From assembly GCA_021793095.1 (NCBI GenBank), contig JAJYTK010000085.1:1-5457 (forward strand): 5,457 nt of DNA, in the 5' to 3' direction. Positions within the stretch are counted from its first letter, which is position 1, and every line of letters starts with the position of its first letter. The notes below the pieces were generated by a model that saw only the letters and a list, made by a program, of their open reading frames with translations, searched no databases and was not told the DNA's origin. Shown here one piece after another: positions 1-5,457 of this stretch. This DNA comes from Pseudomonadota bacterium (GTDB lineage: Bacteria > Pseudomonadota > Gammaproteobacteria > Burkholderiales > Burkholderiaceae_B). The translations under genes and the position numbers were made by a program.

Positions 1-1232
1 TTCCGATCCTCTATTGACAGCGTATCAGACGATTCGTGGGGTGTGCGGGTCAACTCCCCTTCTGATGGTGTCGCGTGTTGTGCGGATTCAATATTCGCCC
101 CTGATGGTGAACCAGCGGGATCATCTTGGTGCCTACTGAGTGCATCACTCAGCGCATCAATTTCATCTTCGAGCGATTTTATCTCTCGACTCACATGAGC
201 CAACGCTTTTTCCTGCGCGCGTCGTTCATCAGCACTAACGCCTTCTGCCTGAGCGGCATCGGCTTCGTCTAAACGCAGTCGATCGGTGGAGGTTTCGGCA
301 GTCGTGCTTTCCTGAGCGGTCTCAGCATCTACACTATCTTGAGGGGTGGGCTGGGCAGGCGGATCCTCTATCTGCTGTGAGGCAGCGTTCTTTAATAATG
401 CCGTGGCCTCTTGATCAGAGGCGCCGCGGGCCAATGCCTCTTTGTATTGATTAAAACGCTGTATATGCGTTACATACAAATGTCGCGCCTGTTGATCACT
501 GATTGCCTGTATTTGCTCAGCAGTGGGCATACGTAACTGCTCACCAGCAAACAATAAATGCATATTGTCTTGGCCAAAAGCCTGGGGGTTGAGCTCGTAC
601 AGTGCCGCCAATAGCTGATACTCAGACCCATGCGGGGTGTTCAAACGCTGTGCAATGCCATGCAAAGTATCGCCTGAGCGTACGGTAATTGTATCGCCGC
701 GATCAGCACTCGTGGCCGATGGCGACGCTGCTGAAGAGGCACCCGCATTGGTTACAGACGTCGCTGCCTCGTCTTGGGCGGGCAGTTGGATATTAGGCCG
801 TGGCTGCTGCAGCATACTGACCTGATGACGCTGTTGCTCATCGGCCAGGCGCACGTCAAACAGCAAGTCTATGACTGAACTGTCGACAGGTGCATCCCCT
901 AGGAACCTAACCCGCACAGAATCGGGGCGCGGCCCAGGGGTGAGATCGACACGCGCATTAATCACAGCCGAGAGCGGTTTTAGGCCCAAGGCTTGCCATG
1001 CCTCGGAGGGCGCTATGCGGACATCGAGTTGTTCAGCTTCTGCCGCCGAAACCCCTGAAATGATCACACTCAGCTGCACATTATCTGTGGCGGCTGACTC
1101 TACTCGAGAATGCCCGATGGTCAACGCCTGAACCGCGGCAGAAAAACTGAGCCCCAGCACCGCCACTGCACGACATAAACGCATCGGCCACGGGCTAGCC
1201 CTGCGCTGAACGTGACGATGTGAGGCAGTCAT
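1..1232 (-). CDS. fimV: FimV/HubP-family polar landmark protein with LysM domain, C-terminal part missing (window edge)
   Basis: The frame is open for 410 codons from an ATG at 1232 to the left edge, with no stop. Residues 18-36 look like a Sec signal peptide: basic start, hydrophobic core at 22-33, likely cleavage after Val-Gln-Ala36. Residues 37-145 resemble the FimV N-terminal domain (APSEAWQALGL at 74-84, then a ValArgValArgPhe strand, then VIDLLFDVRL at 120-129). After a Ser/Ala-rich linker (about 151-180), a LysM domain covers about 182-237, from ITVRSGDTLHGIA to LLFAGEQLRMP. A Pro/Thr/Glu/Asp-rich stretch (about 290-330) leads into a charged coiled coil (about 335-368). Family members are usually 600-1000 residues, so the cytoplasmic C-terminal part probably lies outside the window. 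In the family, LysM binds periplasmic peptidoglycan and the protein organises the cell pole (type IV pili, chemoreceptors, chromosome). The gene begins 2 nt after asd stops, as in Pseudomonas. Start 1232 has a good ribosome site but gives a long 21-residue n-region; ATG 1184 (Met17) would give a standard signal peptide. The family assignment is firm, the exact role inferred. Confidence 0.86.
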   Translation of the reverse strand, partial: MTASHRHVQRRASPWPMRLCRAVAVLGLSFSAAVQALTIGHSRVESAATDNVQLSVIISGVSAAEAEQLDVRIAPSEAWQALGLKPLSAVINARVDLTPGPRPDSVRVRFLGDAPVDSSVIDLLFDVRLADEQQRHQVSMLQQPRPNIQLPAQDEAATSVTNAGASSAASPSATSADRGDTITVRSGDTLHGIAQRLNTPHGSEYQLLAALYELNPQAFGQDNMHLLFAGEQLRMPTAEQIQAISDQQARHLYVTHIQRFNQYKEALARGASDQEATALLKNAASQQIEDPPAQPTPQDSVDAETAQESTTAETSTDRLRLDEADAAQAEGVSADERRAQEKALAHVSREIKSLEDEIDALSDALSRHQDDPAGSPSGANIESAQHATPSEGELTRTPHESSDTLSIEDR

Positions 1233-1234
1233 GG

Positions 1235-2356
1235 TTACAGTTCCCCTAAAACTATTCGAAGCATTCTGCGCAGAGGTTCGGCAGCGCCCCACAGTAATTG
1301 ATCCCCCACCGTAAAGGCGGTGATGTACTGTTTCCCCATCGCTAAATGACGGACGCGACCGACAGGAATATCCATGGTCCCCGTCACCGCGATAGGCGTG
1401 AGCTCTTGCATGGTTTGCTCGCGCTCATTGGGAACATACTTGGTCCAAGGAGAGGTTTCTTGGATGATCTCGGCCACCTCATCAAGGGGCACATCGCGGG
1501 TCAATTTGATGGTCAAGGCCTGACTATGTGAACGCATGGCACCAACACGTACGCACAGCCCATCCACAGGCACATAATTACTCTGATCGTGGCCCAATAA
1601 CTTGTTGGACTCTACCCCGCCTTTCCATTCCTCTCGGGACATCCCGTCGTTAAGATCACTGTCGATCCAGGGGATGAGGTTGCCGCCAAGGGGCACACCA
1701 AAATGGCGATGGTCGAGTGTGGGCGACTTTTGAGCTTGCAAAACACCACGGTCAATGTCCAAGATCGCAGAGGCAGGATCATCCAGTAGAGATTTCACAG
1801 ACTGATTGATTTGACCAAATTGGGTGAGCAGCTCGCGCATATGTTGCGCCCCGCCGCCCGAGGCCGCCTGATACGTCATGCTGGTCATCCATTCGATGAG
1901 GTCATGCTTGAATAAGCCACCTAACCCCATCAGCATGCAACTCACTGTGCAGTTACCGCCGATGAATTGCTTGACACCATTTTTTAAACCCGCATCAATG
2001 AGCTCGCGGTTAATCGGATCCAGAGCAATGATGGAATCATCATCCATACGTAAGGTGCTCGCGGCGTCAATCCAGATACCGTCCCAGCCGCTAGCGCGCA
2101 GTTTAGGGTAAACCTCGCTGGTGTAATCACCCCCTTGGCACGTCACGATAATGGGCAGCTTTTTTAATGTCTCTATATCATAAGCATCCTGTAGAGGACC
2201 CACGCCTTCCGCCCAATCAGGAGCAGCTCCACCCGCATTGCTGGTGGAAAAGAAAACAGGCTCGAATAATTCGAAATCACCTTCATCGCGCATGCGCTGC
2301 ATGAGCACCGAGCCCACCATACCACGCCAACCGATTAAACCTACTGCTTGTTTCAT
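1235..2356 (-). CDS. asd: Aspartate-semialdehyde dehydrogenase
   Basis: A complete 373-residue protein, close to the 367 of E. coli Asd. It reduces aspartyl-4-phosphate with NADPH to aspartate-4-semialdehyde in the cytoplasm, the branch point to lysine, diaminopimelate, threonine and methionine. The NADP-binding motif GWRGMVGS is at residues 9-16. The catalytic cysteine is C136 in GGNCTVS, the substrate-binding arginine R270 is in GLCVRVGA, and the acid-base histidine H277 is in RSHSQA, matching C135, R267 and H274 of E. coli. The stretches [17 protein letters not shown] (163-179) and [19 protein letters not shown] (348-366) are typical of the gram-negative Asd form. The start ATG has a TAGGTG ribosome site 8 nt upstream, separated by T7C. 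The gene sits 35 nt after leuB and 2 nt before the fimV-like gene, so it is probably transcribed with the leu genes. All key residues are present and nothing suggests loss of function. Confidence 0.98.
   Translation of the reverse strand: MKQAVGLIGWRGMVGSVLMQRMRDEGDFELFEPVFFSTSNAGGAAPDWAEGVGPLQDAYDIETLKKLPIIVTCQGGDYTSEVYPKLRASGWDGIWIDAASTLRMDDDSIIALDPINRELIDAGLKNGVKQFIGGNCTVSCMLMGLGGLFKHDLIEWMTSMTYQAASGGGAQHMRELLTQFGQINQSVKSLLDDPASAILDIDRGVLQAQKSPTLDHRHFGVPLGGNLIPWIDSDLNDGMSREEWKGGVESNKLLGHDQSNYVPVDGLCVRVGAMRSHSQALTIKLTRDVPLDEVAEIIQETSPWTKYVPNEREQTMQELTPIAVTGTMDIPVGRVRHLAMGKQYITAFTVGDQLLWGAAEPLRRMLRIVLGEL
1242..1247 (-). promoter_or_regulatory. Ribosome binding site of the fimV-like gene, inside the asd 3' end
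   Basis: On the minus strand AGGGGA lies 9 nt before the ATG at 1232. It is formed by the last sense codons of asd (Leu-Gly-Glu-Leu). This favours the 1232 start over the downstream ATG at 1184, which has only a weaker AGGG about 12 nt upstream. Because the site is read by ribosomes finishing asd, translational coupling is likely. Confidence 0.7.
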
Positions 2357-2364
2357 GAAAAAAA

Positions 2365-2370
2365 CACCTA
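2365..2370 (-). promoter_or_regulatory. Ribosome binding site of asd
   Basis: TAGGTG on the minus strand lies 8 nt before the asd ATG; the spacer is a run of seven T followed by C. It is a moderate Shine-Dalgarno match. The A/T-rich spacer should keep the start region free of structure, which is an inference. Confidence 0.55.
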
Positions 2371-2391
2371 CTGATTTGGAATGTATAAAAA

Positions 2392-3465
2392 TTATAATGC
2401 TTGGATGACCGCATCACCCATTTCTGCGGTACCAACGAGCGTACAACCAGGCTGTTCAATATCAGCAGTGCGGTAACCCTCCTCAAGCACCTTTTGTACT
2501 GCACGTTCGATACGATTTGCTGCCTCATCATTATGCAATGAATAGCGCAGCAGCATAGCGGCGGATAAAATGGTGGCCAAAGGGTTTGCTTTGTTTTGTC
2601 CTGCAATATCCGGCGCAGAGCCATGGATAGGCTCGTATAAGCCTTGTTGACTATCATTGAGGGAGGCTGACGGTAGCATGCCAATAGATCCTGTGAGCAT
2701 CGCCGCCTCGTCCGACAATATATCGCCAAACAGGTTACCGGTCACGATCACATCAAACTCTTTGGGCGCGCGTACTAACTGCATCGCAGCATTATCCACA
2801 TACATATGTGACAAACTGACGTCCGGATATTCCTGACTGACCTCATTTACAGTATCGCGCCATAACTGCGAGGTTTCAAGAACATTAGCCTTGTCAACGC
2901 TGCAGAGCTTTTTTTGTCGTTTTTGTGCCGCCTGAAAGGCCAGATGAGCAATACGACGGATTTCACTCTGTGCATACAACATCGTATCAAAACCCTGCTG
3001 CTCCCCTGCAAAAGGCCCCTCTTGGACTGTGCGCACTCCGCTGGGCTCGCCGAAGTAAATATCACCCGTTAATTCGCGCACGATCATGATATCTAAACCC
3101 GACACCACCTCGGGCTTGAGGCTAGATGCCTCGGCCAGCGAAGAAAATAATAAGGCAGGACGCAAATTAGCAAATAGGCCTAGCTCTTTGCGTAAGCCCA
3201 AAATAGCCTGTTCTGGTCTTAGGTGACGGGGCAATTCGTCATATTTCCAATCACCCACCGCGCCGAACAGAACCGCTTGTGCCTTTTTTGCCAGCTCAAT
3301 AGTTTGTTTGGGTAAAGGATGGCCATGGGCCTCATAAGCGGCCCCCCCTACCTCTGCCTCTACAAACTCTAAATCGAGCTCCAGCGCCTGTAAGACACGC
3401 ACTGCTTCTTGAGTAATTTCTTGGCCAACGCCATCCCCTGCCATCACAGCAATCAATGTCGACAT
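2392..3465 (-). CDS. leuB: 3-isopropylmalate dehydrogenase
   Basis: A complete 357-residue cytoplasmic enzyme (family about 350-365). It oxidises and decarboxylates 3-isopropylmalate with NAD to 2-oxoisocaproate, the last pathway-specific step before transamination to leucine. Substrate-binding residues are R92 and R102 (in [14 protein letters not shown]), R130 and Y137 (in [10 protein letters not shown]). K192 in VDKANVLE is catalytic. The divalent-metal aspartates are D224 (YVDNAAMQ), D248 and D252 ([11 protein letters not shown]). The NAD loop HGSAPDIAG is at 281-289. A longer open frame begins at a GTG at 3513, but that would add 16 residues without family counterpart before the usual strand ([12 protein letters not shown]) and has no better ribosome site. 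I chose the ATG at 3465, which has AAGG 6 nt upstream. The motifs GAVGDWKYD (68-76) and GDIYFG are those I associate with betaproteobacterial LeuB; Pseudomonas LeuB usually has GAVGGPKWD and GGIYFG. It lies 69 nt after leuD and 35 nt before asd. Confidence 0.98.
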   Translation of the reverse strand: MSTLIAVMAGDGVGQEITQEAVRVLQALELDLEFVEAEVGGAAYEAHGHPLPKQTIELAKKAQAVLFGAVGDWKYDELPRHLRPEQAILGLRKELGLFANLRPALLFSSLAEASSLKPEVVSGLDIMIVRELTGDIYFGEPSGVRTVQEGPFAGEQQGFDTMLYAQSEIRRIAHLAFQAAQKRQKKLCSVDKANVLETSQLWRDTVNEVSQEYPDVSLSHMYVDNAAMQLVRAPKEFDVIVTGNLFGDILSDEAAMLTGSIGMLPSASLNDSQQGLYEPIHGSAPDIAGQNKANPLATILSAAMLLRYSLHNDEAANRIERAVQKVLEEGYRTADIEQPGCTLVGTAEMGDAVIQAL

Positions 3466-3534
3466 AATACACCTTGTTCCTAAAAGCTTTGGGCCGCTAT
3501 CAATAAGACACACCCATGATTTTCTATCATTCCT
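3466..3534 (-). other. Short leuD-leuB intergenic spacer
   Basis: This 69-nt spacer is the longest gap in the window. Apart from the leuB ribosome site it holds ATGAT-AGAAA-ATCAT, a 5-bp inverted repeat (about 3515-3529) without a T tract, and the 8-bp palindrome AAAGCTTT. Neither looks like an intrinsic terminator, and no convincing promoter is present (TTGATA occurs but lacks a -10 at proper spacing). In Pseudomonas a methyltransferase gene sits between leuD and leuB; none is present here. Confidence 0.6.
3470..3475 (-). promoter_or_regulatory. Ribosome binding site that fixes the leuB start
   Basis: AAGGTG on the minus strand, with AAGG 6 nt before the ATG at 3465. It supports this ATG rather than the upstream in-frame GTG at 3513, whose N-terminal extension ([16 protein letters not shown]) has no counterpart in LeuB proteins known to me. 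Confidence 0.7.
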
Positions 3535-4188
3535 TTATTGTCCTAAGCCATCAGCGACCAACCAAGGGTAACGCGCTAAGCGCTCTGCCTCGAATTGTCG
3601 AATCTTGTCTGCTTGCTTGAGTGTGGCACCAATTTCATCTAGGCCGCTCAAAAGTGCTTGCTTACGGCTGGGGTCAATATCAAAGAAAAACTCATCGCCG
3701 GATGGGCTAACCACCTTTTGGGCCTCGAGGTCAATGATCAATCGATAACCTGGAAAGGCCTTTACCTCATCAAATAAACGATTCACTTCTAATTCAGTGA
3801 GCACCACGGGCAATAACCCGTTTTTAAAGCTGTTGTTATAGAAAATATCAGCAAAAGAAGGCGCAACAATGGCGCGAAAACCGTCTTGTAATAGGGCCCA
3901 GGGAGCATGTTCGCGGCTAGAGCCACAACCAAAATTACGGCGCGCCAACAGAATGGACGCCCCCTGATAACGCTCTTGATTCAATACGAAATCTGGATTG
4001 AGCGGCCTTTTGCTATTGTCCATACCCGGTTCGCCATGATCCAAGTAGCGCAGCTCGTCAAATAAATTAGGTCCAAACCCTGTGCGCTTAATGGACTTAA
4101 GAAATTGTTTGGGGATGATCAAGTCGGTGTCGACATTTTCCCTATCCAGAGGTGCGACCAACCCTTCGTGTACAGTAAATGCTTGCAT
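3535..4188 (-). CDS. leuD: 3-isopropylmalate dehydratase small subunit
   Basis: A complete 217-residue small subunit of isopropylmalate isomerase. It pairs with LeuC in the cytoplasm to convert 2-isopropylmalate to 3-isopropylmalate by dehydration and rehydration. It forms the swivelling aconitase-type domain. [13 protein letters not shown] (18-30) and [14 protein letters not shown] (86-99), the latter carrying the substrate-binding Ser-Ser-Arg loop, are clear, followed by [21 protein letters not shown] (107-127). The segment [14 protein letters not shown] (57-70) is like the Pseudomonas form; the enteric proteins are shorter here and about 201 residues overall. The C-terminal tail is slightly longer than in Pseudomonas (about 212). 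The ATG lies 10 nt after the leuC stop with a ribosome site overlapping that stop, so the two subunits are probably made in a coupled way. A basic Arg84 sits just before Asn-Phe-Gly-Cys-Gly where Glu is common; Lys or Arg occurs there in other bacteria as far as I recall. Confidence 0.98.
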   Translation of the reverse strand: MQAFTVHEGLVAPLDRENVDTDLIIPKQFLKSIKRTGFGPNLFDELRYLDHGEPGMDNSKRPLNPDFVLNQERYQGASILLARRNFGCGSSREHAPWALLQDGFRAIVAPSFADIFYNNSFKNGLLPVVLTELEVNRLFDEVKAFPGYRLIIDLEAQKVVSPSGDEFFFDIDPSRKQALLSGLDEIGATLKQADKIRQFEAERLARYPWLVADGLGQ

Positions 4189-4193
4189 TTTGA

Positions 4194-4200
4194 CCCTCTT
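4194..4200 (-). promoter_or_regulatory. Ribosome binding site of leuD overlapping the leuC stop
   Basis: AAGAGGG on the minus strand begins within the TAA stop of leuC; its GAGG core is 6 nt before the leuD ATG. A terminating leuC ribosome would be on the leuD start site, which fits the need for equal amounts of two subunits. The coupling is inferred. Confidence 0.65.
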
Positions 4201-5457
4201 AGTTTAAAGCTCTGACATCTACAAAATGACCTGCCACCGCTGCTGCTGCGGCCATTGCCGGGCTCACTAAGTGTGTACGCCCGCCCTGCCCTTGGCGCCC
4301 CTCAAAGTTGCGGTTAGAGGTCGATGCACAGCGCTCACCAGGCTCTAGTCTATCGGCATTCATGGCCAAACACATTGAGCAACCCGGCTCTCGCCACTCA
4401 AAGCCAGCCTCAATAAATATCTTGTCAAGTCCCTCTTGTTCTGCTTGCTCTTTGACCACACCCGAACCCGGCACCACCATGGCGAGTTTGATATTAGAGG
4501 CTACCTTGCGCCCCCGTGCCACTTGGGCTGCTGCACGCAAATCTTCTATGCGCGCATTGGTGCACGAGCCAATAAACACCTTGTCAAGTTTTATATCTGT
4601 AATGGCCTGGCGAGGGGTTAGCCCCATATACTCGAGTGCGCGCTCGATGCCCTGGCGTTTAAGGCTGTCACGCTCACGCTCAGGATCGGGTACGGCGGCG
4701 TCCACGGGTAACACCATCTCAGGAGAGGTGCCCCAAGTCACCTGCGGTTTAATATCGCGCGCATTAATCTCGATCACTTTATCAAAATGCGCCCCCTCGT
4801 CACTGCGCAATGTACGCCAGTACTCAACTGCCTGATGCCACATCTCGCCCGTTGGCGCATAAGGGCGACCCCGGAAGTAATCAATGGTTTTGTCATCCAC
4901 AGCCACCAAGCCAGAACGGGCGCCGGCCTCAATCGCCATATTACACACCGTCATGCGCCCCTCAATGCTCAGAGAGCGCACGGTTGAGCCCGCAAACTCG
5001 ATGGCGTAGCCTGTCCCACCGGCCGTCCCGATTTCACCAATGATGTGCAGCACCAGGTCCTTGGCAGTGCACCCCAATGGCAACTCACCTTCAATACGCA
5101 CCTGCATGTTTTTGCTTTTTTTCATGTGCAAGGTTTGGGTGGCCAATACATGCTCGACCTCAGAAGTACCAATACCAAAGGCTAAAGCACCAAAAGCACC
5201 ATGCGTGCTGGTATGAGAATCGCCACATACCACAGTCATGCCAGGCAAGGTCGCTCCTTGCTCGGGGCCAATGATGTGAACAATCCCTTGGCGTAGGTCG
5301 CCCATGTTGTAGAGCGTGATGCCGTATTTTTCGCAGTTTTTAACCAGCGTATCGACCTGCAAACGGGATACAGGATCGGCAATACCCGCCGCACGATCGG
5401 TAGTCGGTACGTTATGGTCAGCCACTGCCAGAATAGAACTCACACGCCAAGGCGCAC
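4199..5457 (-). CDS. leuC: 3-isopropylmalate dehydratase large subunit, N-terminus missing (window edge)
   Basis: 418 C-terminal residues of the catalytic subunit of isopropylmalate isomerase, which carries the [4Fe-4S] cluster and works with LeuD. The frame is open to the right edge. About 50 N-terminal residues, judged against the 466-residue E. coli protein, lie outside the window. The GTG at 5443 is an internal valine, because the preceding codons (Ala-Pro-Trp-Arg) match the Pro-Trp-Arg that precedes DHNVPTT in Pseudomonas LeuC. Cluster cysteines are visible: C298 in [14 protein letters not shown], and C359 and C362 in [11 protein letters not shown] (numbered from the first visible codon; E. 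coli C347, C407, C410). Other signatures are [44 protein letters not shown], and [20 protein letters not shown] near the end. The protein is of the bacterial heterodimeric LeuC type, distinct from aconitase and homoaconitase, as the adjoining leuD and leuB confirm. Its promoter and any leader lie beyond the right edge. Confidence 0.98.
   Translation of the reverse strand, partial: APWRVSSILAVADHNVPTTDRAAGIADPVSRLQVDTLVKNCEKYGITLYNMGDLRQGIVHIIGPEQGATLPGMTVVCGDSHTSTHGAFGALAFGIGTSEVEHVLATQTLHMKKSKNMQVRIEGELPLGCTAKDLVLHIIGEIGTAGGTGYAIEFAGSTVRSLSIEGRMTVCNMAIEAGARSGLVAVDDKTIDYFRGRPYAPTGEMWHQAVEYWRTLRSDEGAHFDKVIEINARDIKPQVTWGTSPEMVLPVDAAVPDPERERDSLKRQGIERALEYMGLTPRQAITDIKLDKVFIGSCTNARIEDLRAAAQVARGRKVASNIKLAMVVPGSGVVKEQAEQEGLDKIFIEAGFEWREPGCSMCLAMNADRLEPGERCASTSNRNFEGRQGQGGRTHLVSPAMAAAAAVAGHFVDVRALN

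Noticed and set aside
637..1131. Plus-strand open frames of 62 and 86 codons opposite the fimV-like gene
   Set aside because: They lie opposite a minus-strand frame with clear signal peptide, FimV and LysM features, and their products show no recognisable domain.
2283..2729. A 148-codon minus-strand frame spanning the leuB-asd junction
   Set aside because: It overlaps two well-conserved enzymes in another frame, and its Arg/Cys/Leu-rich product looks like out-of-frame translation.
3466..3513. GTG at 3513 as the leuB start
   Set aside because: It adds 16 residues before the conserved N-terminal strand, while the ATG at 3465 has a well-spaced ribosome site and gives the usual length.
3515..3529. 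Inverted repeat ATGAT/ATCAT after leuD as a terminator
   Set aside because: The stem is only 5 bp, A/T-rich and without a following T tract, so it is unlikely to end transcription.
3937..3939. Arg84 in LeuD where Glu is common before Asn-Phe-Gly-Cys-Gly
   Set aside because: A basic residue occurs at this site in other bacterial LeuD proteins as I recall, and the Ser-Ser-Arg loop is intact, so no loss of function is implied.
4308..4835. A 175-codon plus-strand frame inside leuC
   Set aside because: It is antisense to the cluster-binding part of LeuC; the Ser/Arg/Ala-rich product has no recognisable domain.
5441..5443. GTG at 5443 as the leuC start
   Set aside because: The frame continues upstream to the edge with residues matching Pseudomonas LeuC, and about 50 conserved N-terminal residues would be lost.

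Overview
The window is a stretch of gammaproteobacterial core genome. Five genes lie head to tail on the minus strand, in transcription order leuC, leuD, leuB, asd and a fimV-like gene. The first and last are cut by the window edges. LeuC, LeuD and Asd read very like their Pseudomonas-group homologues from memory, and leuC-leuD-leuB-asd-fimV is a known order in Pseudomonas and related marine Gammaproteobacteria. Base composition looks balanced, roughly 50% G+C by eye and not computed. I place it as a non-enteric gammaproteobacterium of the Pseudomonadales/Oceanospirillales/Cellvibrionales type and cannot name a genus.

Layout from the right edge leftward, in transcription direction: leuC (5457-4199, N-terminus outside the window); a 10-nt gap; leuD (4188-3535); a 69-nt gap; leuB (3465-2392, start revised); a 35-nt gap; asd (2356-1235); a 2-nt gap; fimV-like gene (1232 to the left edge, C-terminal part outside the window). 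No gene-free stretch exceeds 69 nt. I see no tRNA, rRNA, CRISPR, insertion sequence or strong intrinsic terminator. Small gaps, well-placed Shine-Dalgarno sequences and absence of terminators point to one polycistronic unit whose promoter lies beyond the right edge.

LeuC and LeuD are the two subunits of isopropylmalate isomerase, and LeuB oxidises their product in the leucine pathway. LeuA, which makes the first intermediate, is not in the window. Asd makes aspartate-semialdehyde for lysine, diaminopimelate (hence peptidoglycan), threonine and methionine. The last gene encodes an envelope protein with a signal peptide, a FimV-type N-terminal domain, a peptidoglycan-binding LysM domain and a coiled coil. 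It probably belongs to the FimV/HubP polar landmark family. Its reading frame is open for all 410 visible codons, yet it is easy to miss because it has no stop inside the window.

I found no undescribed system. The points most worth a second look are the divergent FimV-like N-terminal domain, a LeuB whose signature motifs resemble the betaproteobacterial type beside Pseudomonas-like LeuC and LeuD, and the almost overlapping asd-fimV junction.
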